Shown: positions 10,804 through 20,797 of the stretch, piece by piece
Layout of the letters: every line of letters begins with the position of its first letter
Position numbering within the stretch: the stretch's first letter is position 1
NCBI GenBank assembly: GCA_000934385.1
Contig: KN880438.1
Coordinates: forward strand, 248,001 to 312,000
Length of the DNA: 64,000 bases
Source of the DNA: Cylindrobasidium torrendii FP15055 ss-10
Lineage: Eukaryota; Basidiomycota; Agaricomycetes; Agaricales; Physalacriaceae
Reading direction: 5' to 3'
Position numbers and translations under genes: made by a program
The notes under the pieces: model-generated
What the model saw: the letters and a program-made list of their open reading frames with translations, nothing else
Told to the model about the DNA's origin: nothing
Databases searched by the model: none

Positions 10804-11678
10804 TTAAAGTGACACTCTGGGTGCTTCTCGGCTGTTGCCCGAGAACACGCTGAGAAGGGCAAAGCAACCGTACAAGAGGCCGACTGGGTATGCCACAAGG
10901 AGGCGTTGGTCGGACATGCGGAGGACGGCGACGAAGATGCCTGAGGCAGAGTACGTGCACCATATAATGGAGAAGAGGGCGACGATGTAACCAAATATAT
11001 CGCTAGGCGAATTCAGCATGCAAGTCGAATAAGGGTGACATTGGGACGCACTCTAATGTCATCATGATATTTACTGCGCCAACACCAACCATAGGGAGGA
11101 GACAGTAGCCAAGAACGGAGGCAGTGCGGTAGGCGTCGATGCCTTTTTCAGACATGAGGTTCAGGAGGGCATAGATCGACATCGAACCAAATAGGCCGAC
11201 CCCATAGATATATCCAAAGTTAGGTTTGCCGGACTACGGGATGGTAAGAGGACGCGCTTCGGGTCGAACCAGTTGCACGCACCAGGAGGAGCACGAGTGC
11301 AAAGCAGAAAACAAAGAGCACGGGCCCTGCAAGGTCCGCGTCATCCATAATTCGGTCGTCTATTGCGCGCAGAGGGTTGAGGACGGTCATGGACTTGTCG
11401 CGTATGTGCGAGAAGTTGATGCCCAGCTCTTCCAGCAGTGGTGGTTCCCCCTCAAATCCGCCTGTCCCAAATGCTGTCCACCACGGCCCCTGCACCTGAA
11501 TGTTTCCGCCAAACGCGGCAGCGCCGTTGCCTGTGGGCGCCGCCATCGAACCCTGCATGTTTCCATCGAGACTCGGTCGTGCACCGGGGTAGAAGTTGCC
11601 TGCATCGCCCGCTGGAGAGTAGAACTGCAAATTGGAGGGTTGCGCGCCGTAATACGCGTTCGAGTCCTGCTGCCACAT
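10804..11678 (-). CDS. YIP1: Yip1 family protein of ER-Golgi membranes (Yip1/YIPF5)
   Basis: Chosen start [20 protein letters not shown] follows family practice; an in-frame upstream Met at 11750 would overlap the start of the divergent NSA2 gene and adds a poor N-terminus. The cytosolic part carries the family motif [13 protein letters not shown] and the DADLAGP element just before the first helix. The following exons give [17 protein letters not shown] text, [18 protein letters not shown] and [20 protein letters not shown], consistent with five membrane helices. Yip1 proteins bind Rab GTPases (Ypt1/Ypt31) and act in COPII vesicle formation and ER-Golgi traffic. The gene is divergent from NSA2 with only about 70 bp between start codons. 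Confidence 0.93.
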
Positions 11679-11748
11679 CGCAGTCCACGTCGAGAAGTGC
11701 AAGGTGGCTGTGTATAACGTAAGCGCATCTCCTTGCGTTTCTGCAGTC

Positions 11749-12778
11749 ATGGTCAGTGATTTGGCTCACGGATTGTGATCAGTACTAACCCCTTTGCAGC
11801 CGCAGGTAATGGTTCCCAGTGGATTATTTGGCTGGATACCGACATTTTTCGCAGAACGAATATATCGAGGAGCACATAAAACGCCATGGAAGGCGGTTAG
11901 ATCACTTCGAGCGAAAGTGCGTCCGATCAGCTACAAAATGCTAACCGAGACTCAACCTTCCAAAGGCGCAAGCGCGAGGCTCGTGAGGCTCACAAGTCAT
12001 CCGCGAATGCACAGAAACTCTTTGGTCTTAAGGCCAAGATTCTTCACGCAAAACGACATGCTGAGAAGGTTCAACTCAAAAAGACACTCAAGGCGCACGA
12101 CGAGCGCAATGTCAAGCAGGCCGATACTTCAGCTGTTCCAGAGGGTGCTCTTCCTACGTATCTTCTCGACCGCGAAGGTCAAAAGGACGCCAAGGCACTT
12201 TCGTCCGCGATCAAGCAGAAACGCAAAGACAAGGCGGCAAAGTTCGCAGTCCCCTTGCCCAAGGTCCGCGGTATTGCGGAGGACGAGATGTTCAAGGTTA
12301 TGAGGACCGGAAAGAGCAAGAGCAAATCATGGAAACGTATGGTCACCAAGGCCACATTTGTCGGCGAGGGCTTCACGCGCAAACCTGTGAAGATGGAGCG
12401 TTTTATTCGTCCCATGGCCCTTCGATACAAGAAGGCAAATGTCACACATCGTGCGTTCAGTGCCCGCTCAATCCTACACGAAGCTGATTGATTGTGTCAG
12501 CCGACCTCAAGGCCACTTTCCAGCTTCAGATCCTTGGTGTCAAGAAAAATCCCCAATCCCCGATGTACACTTCTCTCGGTGTAATGACCAAAGGAACAGT
12601 TATCGAGGTCAATGTCTCCGAGCTTGGTATGGTCACCACCGGCGGCAAAGTCGTGTTCGGCAAGTACGCACAGATTACCAACAACCCCGAGAACGATGGC
12701 TGCATAAATGCTGTTCTTTGTGCGTCTTTCATTTGCATTTTCGAAACCGTTTATTCACCATGTCCAACAGTGGTATGA
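11749..12778 (+). CDS. NSA2: Ribosome biogenesis protein NSA2 (TINP1), 60S maturation factor
   Basis: The spliced protein is 260 residues, the family length. It begins [17 protein letters not shown], matching the highly conserved MPQNEYIE start, and ends [15 protein letters not shown]. The start requires an unusual layout: exon 1 is only the ATG (11749-11751), exon 2 is the 6-nt CCGCAG (11800-11805) and exon 3 starts at 11855. Further introns interrupt after FERK, at ANVTHP and before the last two codons (stop 12776-12778). NSA2 is an eS8-like nucleolar protein needed for 27S pre-rRNA processing in pre-60S particles. The N-terminal half is very rich in Lys and Arg, as expected for rRNA binding. 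Confidence 0.95.
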
Positions 12779-13167
12779 TCTGTATGTATGCACGAAACGG
12801 CCCATGGCCATGATCTGGACATGATATCCTTTGTATCCCTACTAATCGTACTATGTTATATGTTCGCGGTGTATTAGACTGATGCCATGCTTCGAGTTTG
12901 GCTCAAAGAGGTCAGACTCCGGCCGCTCATGGCAGCCACACCCACGTATCTACGGACCGTGGATCGTTGTTTGAATCTCAACTGTTGTCTGTAGGATGTC
13001 TCGTAGCTATAGGTTCTATGAGCAGGCATTTTTTCTATGGCACATACTTTCAATTGCAGTTCGATGTTCAAACGTTCAGGCTCAGGATTAAATTGAATAT
13101 TCAGCGCTCTGCGCTCACTGCATCCCATAGTACCGGCCCGGAAATATTCTTAGGGAGTACGTCTGGC
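12779..13167. other. Intergenic, nothing recognised
   Basis: Region between the NSA2 stop codon and the tRNA; contains presumably the NSA2 3' UTR. No ORF with family resemblance on either strand. Confidence 0.5.
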
Positions 13168-13239
13168 AGCAACATGGCGCAGTGGTAGCGCGCGGGGCTC
13201 ATAACCCTGAGGTCACTTGATCGAAACAAGTTGTTGCTA
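13168..13239 (+). tRNA. Initiator tRNA-Met (CAU)
   Basis: 72 nt. The acceptor stem AGCAACA pairs fully with TGTTGCT, discriminator A. The D arm is TGGCGCAGTGGTAGCGC and the anticodon loop contains CTCATAA (anticodon CAT). The T loop is ATCGAAA, with A instead of T at its first position, which with the A1:T72 pair marks eukaryotic initiator tRNA. It closely matches the yeast initiator layout. A T5 run at about 13274-13278 can serve as the Pol III terminator. No intron. Confidence 0.93.
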
Positions 13240-13488
13240 CAAGTGGTGCCGTCAGACGTCGAGGTGGCTCAGCCTTTTTGGTTTGAGCAAACAAGTATGA
13301 ATAAAGTGTTCAGACAAATTCTGGGGGAGGCTACACATTTTGGCTAGCATCTCTATTTGAACCTAGTGGTCCTTTAGATGCCGCGCGGTCTGCTTGCGAC
13401 GCCGCGAGCGGTTGTGTGTCTCCCTCTTCGACAGTAGGTCCTACCACCGTCTATGGTATTTGAGAAAGCTTCGTGTAAATGGAAAAGT

Positions 13489-15512
13489 CTATCTCACATT
13501 TAGACTAGCACTCGCAACATTGGAGGGCAATGGAGGAGTCTTCTCGGTAACCGGGGGTGGTACCGGGTCATTCGCATTGACTTGACGATTTGGGTGGGGA
13601 TTGGACCGAAAAATTGCAGTAGAAAGAGCTTTCGAGATATGATAGCACCAGGAGGTGACCATCCAGACTCTATGGATCGACCATCCTACGAGTAAGACAA
13701 TGAAGAGGATTCCACCAATCATGAGTCCCTTTGTCCACCAGATTGGTGTGAGGAAGCACATCGCAAGGAATCCAATGAGGAAAAAGGCTACGCTACAGGC
13801 CAAGGTTCAATCAGCATTGCTTCGAAACGATGAAAAACTCCTAACCTCCAGAGAAGTAGCGCATAAGGAAGACTGTATAAAACGGCGAGGGCGTTGAAGG
13901 TATTCCCGCTGGTCTTGTACGCATCCTTGAGAAATCCGTGAACAGAATCCAGGTCTCCATCCTTTTTGTCCCGATGAAAGCGTTGCAGAAGAAGCGAGAG
14001 GATGATGGCGGCTAAGAGTGCAAGTGTGGAGAGATAGCTAAAAGTGATCATAATCCCAGTCTTTTCGACTCCCCGGTCACCCTTCCGCGTATCATCGACC
14101 GACGCAATGGTGAGAAAGGCGATGTTAGCGTTCAAAAATATGGTAGACTGTGTTCGGCCTTTTGAGCAGAACACTCGCAGGCAAAAGTGGGCAACACACA
14201 AGGAGGTTATATGTTTCCCATTCACGGTCAAGGCGCTTGACTAGTTTCTTCCATACTGCAATCGAAGTTATGCCGTCGGTCCAGCTCTTCTCGAGCATCT
14301 CGAGGTGCGTTACCGGCGCATAAAAGAGCAAGATCTTAGCCATTTCAAATAGCCAAGACACGGTGGACTCCTTTGAAGAGGCGGGATAGACCGAATCCGT
14401 GGAGTTCAAGCGTGCGAATGACTGGCCGTAGTAGTTCATGATACGATCAGCCCCTGCCGAATGGATGTCTTCAGGTCAATTGTTGTGGGACGTGGGACAA
14501 GTGCGCATGCTCACAAATCTTGTTCATGAATCGACCTTCAAGATGTGAGAATCGTTTCGGCGCCTACGCCGGAGAAAACCTCACCGTAAGGGTATCCATT
14601 GTTGCCTCTTCTTCCCACACTTGACAGCTGTTCCATTCTTTGAATCTCGCTCAACTCAAATGCGGACGTCGACGTCGACGAAAGCAACACATCTAGCATA
14701 CAGCATTATTGAGAATGAGGGTGATGGAGTGACATGTACGGACCTGCCTCAAGATTCTGAAGCGCAAGATCTAGGATGTCCCAATCCACGTCTCTCAGCC
14801 TATGAACATCCGGAAAGAATTCAATATGCTTCCTGGTCAGCATTTGTCAGTTTCCGTTGATTCTCGGTGATCGAAACGGGCAGACACACCAGTACAAATG
14901 CTCGTAGTACACTATGTAAGTTTGTGAGAACACAAAATGGCCCATGGATAGAGACGTACCCTCAATCATTTCCTCTGTTGTGTCAAGATTTCGGAAGATA
15001 CCATAAGTGTCGACGTCTTTAGTCTCGAAGTGGTCCTCGAGGTGAAGCCAAAAGATGCTGTGGTTTTCGTGGTCGGCAACATAAACTCGGTATATATCTT
15101 TCTTAGAGGGCGATTCGCTCCCATTTCCTGGATTCGTGCTTTCATTGACGTCCTCTGAGTCGTGGTCGACGACGAAGTCATAATCCCCGTCAGGCAAGCT
15201 TTCCTTGAATATATCATTGACAATGGACAAGAAATCAGTCTCGAGCTTGTTTGCAGTCTCAATTGTAAGAGATCGTTGGACCAGGATCCGCTGTAACGTT
15301 TGAGTTTTCGTGGCTTCATACCAAATACGAGCTGGAGAGTTCTTACATGTTGGGGATTATGGAAGTATGGCAATCCTTCGGGGTGGATGTATTTCTTCCA
15401 GCCATTCGGTGGCTCTTCACTATAGAGATAGTCACAACGATGTCTATGTATCATTTGAATGCACTCACTGTGCCGTTTTGCGCTTCAGCGCTTGTGGTTT
15501 GTGCACTGACAT
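13489..15512 (-). CDS. WW-domain protein with C-terminal membrane helices, paralogue A
   Basis: After a short N-terminus (MSVHKPQALKRK) a single WW-like motif reads PPNGWKKYIHPEGLPYFHN. Then follow a soluble region (ILVQRSLTIETANKLETDF, YVADHENHSIFWLHLEDHF, STSAFELSEIQRMEQL) and NSTDSVYPASSKESTVSWLF. The C-terminus has about four hydrophobic helices (FSYLSTLALLAAIILSLLL, SLPYALLLW, FFLIGFLAMCFL, LMIGGILFIVLLVGW) and a Pro-rich tail. About nine introns; coding sequence ends at 13489. The 5' end is uncertain: a frame starting MQPSISPSAPTHVHNV at 15761 precedes it but I could not splice it in frame. A paralogue on the other strand (22104-23982) shares every segment. WW domains bind proline motifs; the function of this membrane-bound type is unknown. 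Confidence 0.75.
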
Positions 15513-16382
15513 TTTCTGTACGCCGTGTGGTCTACATACGTTGTTAGTGATTACCATTACCATTATCGTCGAAGAGATGGCAACACGAGCTTACAAAATG
15601 TTCGTTTGGCCGCGGTAGCGCATGTCGTCGACTGGCGCGAAACCGCGTATTCTCTCGATATCTGTCCGGGCTCCAGCCACCGAAGTAGCGGGTGCGGAGG
15701 GCGCCTGATTAGCCACATTATGGACATGGGTCGGCGCGCTTGGTGATATGGACGGCTGCATCTAAGGTCAACGTTCGCGGCGGTGGAATACGTGGCGGTA
15801 AGATGGTGGTAAGCAGCACAGCAGAAGCGAGAGGCGATGCCGGCGTCTGTGTTGTGAGAAACAGCTAAAGCTCTATACCGCGACTTGATGAATTGGCATC
15901 TATAGCAATTCATAGGTATGAAGGGCTCGGCCTACGAGTCGCCGGTACATTAAAAGTCAATTACATTCACCGAGATGTCCGACCATGGATAGCATAGGGC
16001 CATAGGCTGCACATGCCCTGGGATGCTAATGTGCTTCTGAAATGGGGAGAATGGAGTAGGATAGTGCTTGTCCAGAGCCCTTGGGTATGTTGACTGGTGA
16101 GAGCAAGTGATAGTTGAGGGACGCGGTTGACCATTGTGTGATACTGTGAAGATCATGAGTGTTTAATTCAGAGTTGCGTGTTGTGGCGCGATCACTTGTG
16201 ACCTGTTTCTTCTTGACTTCACAGAACTTCACGCGCTTCACACCCGACTTAAACAGCCTGCAGCCATGCCCCAAATGTGTACCGGTTGAAGCAAAACATT
16301 AACTTAGGCACTCCTTTCCCTGTCCGATTTCGGCCTTGCTCTTGTCACAACGATGCTGGGCGTCTATGAGGCCATAGGCTGA
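15513..16382. other. Upstream region of WW paralogue A; possible extra 5' exon, otherwise nothing recognised
   Basis: Contains an ATG-led frame from 15761 (minus) of about 55 codons, Ala/Pro-rich, that may be a 5' exon of the WW gene. The remainder shows no supported gene. Confidence 0.35.
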
Positions 16383-16438
16383 GTGCACAGTGGAAGTTTG
16401 CTACGCCCTCCGCTCCTTCTCCGAAACCATGCCCTCAC

Positions 16439-16959
16439 ATGTATCGGTGGATGGTGGCTTCCTACCGCAAGAGCGACATCGTTCTCGACGAACTGGCGCG
16501 GCTCACTGGCGCCTATATGGTCGGGCATTACGACCCGTATAGATCAGCTCAAGATGGGCAGGCGCGCGCTGGTGACAGGGCACCCGACGTAGCCTGTCTG
16601 GAACTCAGTAGAAAGACGTTGACGATGTACGACCTTTTTGACAACGCTCAGCCCTTGTGTTTTCGCCAAATACCGCTTCCGAGTCCGCCCAAACCTTCCT
16701 CGATAAATTGACGACGGTCAAAGAAGGAATTTCGAAGCCATTTTTGATTCTTCCCAAGGACACACCGCTTGGTGATGAGAGACTTAGCTCGGCCATGGTG
16801 GCCATGGACAGCAATGGCCATGTATATGCCAATTATCGCATGGAGTTACATAGGGAAAACGACAGCGTCCGGACTCTTATGTCGGTGCCCGCCTTGCGAA
16901 ACCAAGTGGTGCGCAGGAATGCCTTCAATAGTTCCACATTATCGTGTAGTTTAAACTGA
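16439..16959 (+). pseudogene. Remnant of an FAD-dependent aromatic monooxygenase (C-terminal thioredoxin-like domain), frameshifted
   Basis: The first frame reads YRKSDIVLDE, then AGDRAPDVACLELSRKT and MYDLFDNAQP. These are typical of the start of the C-terminal domain of FAD-binding phenol/pentachlorophenol-type monooxygenases (YRxSPIVxDE, GDRAPDA, RLYDLF). At about 16655 the similarity jumps by one base to another frame: VFSPNTASESAQ, then AMVAMDSNGHVYANYRMEL and NQVVRRNAF, matching the domain end (D..GxAYxxY, VVRPD). No intron can explain a one-base shift, and no FAD-binding GxGxxG or DG motif exists upstream. The gene is therefore both truncated and frameshifted. A sequencing error could account for the shift but not for the missing N-terminal two thirds. 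Confidence 0.65.
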
Positions 16960-17646
16960 CCCACTACTGTAAAATAATGGGTCCATATTAGATTGCTAGT
17001 GCAGCAGTTAACTCAGTGAAGACAGATCGGAGATTCACTTTCCACACACCTGAGACTTGAGTGAACTGTGACTGCGTCGTGTCGTGTACTTGAACTTGGG
17101 TAGATACAGGCACTCACACACTCACGCGGCAAGGGCGGAAATCGGCGCCCAACCGCTGGTACCGAGGTTCGCCGCCCAAGCCATCGCGCTGCGATCCTGC
17201 GTTTTCTTCAGTGTTGTGCTCGAAAAGGAAGGTGCGCAATCGATCCCTTTCCGGAGAAAGTCATGTGCCAGGAGTCTCTATTGTATGACGACATGTCGGT
17301 CTTGTCACCAGGACGTCACTAGCTGTCCGTCGTGTTCACAGACGAGCCAAAAGGTCACCAAAGTCCATGTCGTTGCGCCAAACGAGTAGGTGTATACCGT
17401 TTGTTGTGTCTGGCCCCGGCCTTGTCTACTTCTGCTTCACTAGGCTGACTGCATTTGTGGCCTTTGAGTCGGCTTTGCACCATGGGCACATCCCCTTGCG
17501 GCTCCACAGTGGACATCGCGTAACCGGCGGACCCTGTTGATTCTTCCTATAAAGAGGTTCTTTGAGAATACAACATTTCATCTGCTCGTCCCAGCTTGAT
17601 ACCGGCTCAAATCCTGCACCCCGACAGTCTTTGTCTTTTTGCGAAC
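16960..17646. other. Intergenic, nothing recognised
   Basis: Upstream region of the F-box-like gene. One short plus-strand frame (17084-17389) ends with a Cys-rich stretch (CRSCHQ, CPSCS), but no context supports it as a gene. Confidence 0.4.
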
Positions 17647-18492
17647 ATGGCGACTACTACATCACTTCTCGCCAGTCTTCCACAGGATATTGCGCGCGAA
17701 ATATTCGAGTTCGCAGCCTACAGCGACCGCCAATGCGCGATGGACTTGACATTGGTATCCAAAGACGTGCGGTTATGGACGCTTCCTGTGCTCTACCACA
17801 CCGTCAGACTTTCTTCCACACGCGCCGTTACGCGCTTCCTTGAGGCCATTACACCCTCGAACAAGTCGACTCTCACACCGTATTGCCCGCTGCACCGGCG
17901 CGTCAAGCACCTCGGCATCTTCGCTCTGGGACCCCTCGACGCGATCCAACGCATCCTGACACTGTGCACGGACGTACAGAACCTTGCGTGTGGTTTCTCC
18001 CTCAGGGCACTATCAACTCTCAAAGCCCTACCGTATTTCCTCGACTCGGAGGAACGTCAACCAATTCTGCCGCAATCCCGAGAATACCATCTTATTGGTA
18101 TGTCCTGTCGAGATGGAATTCCATACAACTCTATTCCCTCGGACACAACACACCTCCATGTCCAACTTTCCTTGGATGCCTTGGGAACTCTCGAGGCCCT
18201 GCATGGGAAACTCCCATCTCTCACGCATCTTGCGGTCAGCATACAGATGCCATCTACGAAGCCATTGGGACTGGTATTGCCGATGATAGAAGCCGTCTTG
18301 GATGATGCTAGCCCAAAGCTGGAGTCGTTGCGTCTGCAGGTCATGGGGTCAAAGGCACAAGCTGTCGCGGACGCAGCGATAAACGAATGGAATGGGAGGG
18401 ACAAACGTCTATCCGTCGTTCCATCGCCTGGCTCACTTTCGAAGCAATGGCAAGAATGCCACACTGGACATGAACAGCTCTGGTCTTCATGA
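17647..18492 (+). CDS. F-box-like domain protein, intronless
   Basis: Single-exon ORF of 281 codons starting MATTTSLLASLPQDIAREIF; an in-frame Met 17 codons upstream is less likely because it adds a non-conserved leader. The N-terminus (LPQDIAREIFEFAAYSD, LVSKDVRLWTLPVLYHTVRL) matches the F-box-like motif of the many Agaricomycete proteins of the form LPxEIxREIFExAA then LVSRxVRxWxxPLLYxTV. The rest is helical with Leu-rich spacing but no clear LRR consensus. F-box proteins recruit substrates to SCF ubiquitin ligases via Skp1; this class is greatly expanded in mushrooms and its substrates are unknown. Confidence 0.75.
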   Translation: MATTTSLLASLPQDIAREIFEFAAYSDRQCAMDLTLVSKDVRLWTLPVLYHTVRLSSTRAVTRFLEAITPSNKSTLTPYCPLHRRVKHLGIFALGPLDAIQRILTLCTDVQNLACGFSLRALSTLKALPYFLDSEERQPILPQSREYHLIGMSCRDGIPYNSIPSDTTHLHVQLSLDALGTLEALHGKLPSLTHLAVSIQMPSTKPLGLVLPMIEAVLDDASPKLESLRLQVMGSKAQAVADAAINEWNGRDKRLSVVPSPGSLSKQWQECHTGHEQLWSS

Positions 18493-18794
18493 TACCCCGC
18501 AAAGGATGGGCGTTGTTTATTTATTTGAACTCGTTGGATACCTTTGTTCAGCCTTTGTTTCTGTACCATCCATATCATACCCCTGTACACTAGACGAATC
18601 GCATTTGTTATCCCGTTGTTCACAGAGTAACAAAATCATGGCTGATGTAGAATGTGAGCGCCTCATCTCTATGGCCTACGATCTGTGGTGGACGAGAGCC
18701 GACATGTAGTCAAAAGCGAGGCAAGTCGCCGAAGCGCATAGACACACGGAGAGTCAGGTGATCGTATGCTCACCATTCTCAAACTCATTCCACC
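18493..18794. other. Intergenic, nothing recognised
   Basis: Short spacer between the F-box-like gene and the DUF1168 gene on the same strand; presumably a 3' UTR and a promoter. No motif stands out. Confidence 0.5.
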
Positions 18795-19493
18795 ATGTCG
18801 CCAACACCGCCGCCTGCTTCTTCCTCCAAGTCCACGGCTGTGCCAGGGACGACGCGCCATGCCGTCACAGCGGCAGACAAGCAAAAAATGCAACTTGAAA
18901 GGCTCTTAAAGGACCCCGCAAAGCCAGCATTTATTCCGACTCCCCCACAGGACAAAACGATCCGTCCAGCGCGGGAAATGATGAAGAATGTGCAAGGTTC
19001 TAGCGCTGGTGCGGGCAGTGGCGAGTTCCACGTTTACAAGGCGGGGAGAAGACGAGAGTACGAACGATTGAAATTGCTGGATGACCAGGTGCAAAAGGTG
19101 CGTCGTGACTCCACCGCGGTCGGGTTGAGACTAACCTCCTTCTAGGAAAAGGACGAGGCGGAATTTGCGCAGAAGAGGGCAGAGGCGGAGGCGATAGCAG
19201 ATGCAAAGACATCAAAGAATCGCTCAAAGCGTCAGAAGAAGAAAGAGCGTGCCCGTGCGCATACGTCGGACAGCAAGGATGAGGCAGCGGCGTCATCTGA
19301 AGCACCTATCAAGAAGCGGAGAGTAGTGAACGGCAAAGAGCTCATTTTCAAACGCCCAGGCGAGGACAGTGACGAGGAGGATGCTGCGCCCGCAGTGCCG
19401 CAGATTCCTGTTAGCTCAGCACAAATACCCGCAGAAGCTGCAGTCCCCATTTCCGTCATTGACGAGCAACGAATAACAATCCACGAAGATTGA
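18795..19493 (+). CDS. PRKRIP1: PRKRIP1-like protein (DUF1168), spliceosome-associated
   Basis: Two exons joined across a 48-nt intron (19098-19145) give 216 residues. The DUF1168 core is unmistakable: QLERLLKDPAKPAFIPTPP, then NVQGSSAGAGSGEFHVYKAG followed by RRREYERLKLLDD. Downstream is a long basic helix with KNRSKRQKKKERAR and an acidic tail (PGEDSDEEDAAP). Human PRKRIP1 is a component of the catalytic spliceosome and was first described as a PKR-interacting nuclear RNA-binding protein. Length and order agree with the family. Confidence 0.9.
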
Positions 19494-19818
19494 AGTAGCT
19501 ATGTACAGTTTGCCTTAAGTCTGGAATACATTCCTCCTGGAAACCCACACCGTTGTGCGCAGCCATTCAGCGAATGCCAAATGGATTCGCTTGGTTCCCA
19601 TCAGTCGAAGTTCGGTCGAAGTGACCAAATCTAACCTCAAGGCACGTGCCAGGTGGCAGCCTTGGCCTCTTTCTCCCACCTTCTCCTACCCGGACTCTCT
19701 TTCTTTACCTTCTCTGTGCTCTTCGACTGGTTCGATTGAGGCCTGCTGCATTTAAACCCCCTCCAATCCTTTCTCGATACCCTTGGATACCACTGGCCAC
19801 TAGATTTTCAAATCAGAC
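19494..19818. other. Intergenic, nothing recognised
   Basis: Spacer of 325 bp, pyrimidine-rich near 19660-19740, which is common in fungal promoters just upstream of transcription starts. Confidence 0.45.
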
Positions 19819-20797
19819 ATGTACTACTCACCCGAACGCACGAAGGCTCATGAGATCCTTGTGGTGCGTGAGCTGTGTGCTTTCCCGTTCTCTTTGGTTG
19901 ACCCAATCCAAGTATCTCTCTCCTACTCAGCCCGCGCCCCTCCCGCCGGTCGAAATATCCAACCAGGCGCGCACTTGATGGGAATGCCATGGCCACCGTC
20001 AGTCTAACAACCGTTCTAGGTCTCCCCAGACAAATGGGCGGCTCGTGTGAACGCCATTACGAGCACTGCCGCTCGCTATTCGAAGCCTGGCATGGAGCGG
20101 GTCTGGATGATCCTGGGCATGATGTGAGCAATCTCCATGAACAAACGTATTTGTGCGTTTTGGCCAGTGGCTAATCAATTACATGTAGACTCATGTTTGT
20201 GATTCCTGTCGCTGTACACCGCCCTATTATGAATGCCCTACCCGATGCCCCTCTGCATACTCTCCACGCACAAGCGTCGGCCATTAACCTTGCCATCTCT
20301 GTCGCCATCGGTATGCTCATCTTTGTACCTTGGTTCATGTGGAAGTTCATCGTGCGTCGGCCATTCCATCTGCATGACTATACTGATTGTCTCTCAGGGT
20401 TCACGCCGGGTGAATTCCATGGTTGCAGAATGGGTCAAGACAGACCAGACAACCTACGGCAAGAACGGTGCTATTGGCTGGAGAGTCAAGACACCCGGCG
20501 TCTTTAATGGTCGTTTGGTGCGCCTTCTTGTTTCCCTCCCGTGATATACTAGTTTTCTGACATCCCATCTCTGCTCAGGTTCTGATTCTCTCCCTCCCAC
20601 CCTCCATCGCCAACTCACTTTTCCACCCGAACGCATACCTCCCTTCGTTCATCAACGGACCAGCGGATGTCGAGGCGAACCACTACTACCCATTCAAGAG
20701 TGAGGCAGGCTCGGGCCTTCCGCGCATGAGCGTCGTCGGGAACGTACCGCTCTATGCAGACGAGAAGACCGGAGCGTACTCGAGCATAAGAATATAG
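19819..20797 (+). CDS. Unrecognised small two-helix membrane protein
   Basis: Exons join cleanly across four or five introns into about 205 residues starting MYYSPERTKAHEILVVSPDK. Two membrane helices are visible: VWMILGMILMFVIPVAVHRP and NLAISVAIGMLIFVPWFMWKF. Between them lies a short loop; after the second comes a polar region (SMVAEWVKTDQTTYGKNGAI) and a tail ending DEKTGAYSSIRI. The exon joins preserve frame and hydrophobic pattern, which supports a real gene. I do not recognise the family. The topology and the NAITSTAARYSKP segment before helix 1 would suit a small organelle membrane protein, but no targeting signal or catalytic motif is evident. Confidence 0.65.

Noticed and set aside
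11226..11717. Plus-strand ORF antisense to YIP1
   Set aside because: Lies fully over YIP1 coding sequence on the other strand; Arg/Cys-rich shadow.
17084..17389. Cys-rich short ORF (CRSCHQ, CPSCS)
   Set aside because: Looks like a zinc ribbon end, but the rest is low-quality sequence, without introns, promoter or homologue recognised.
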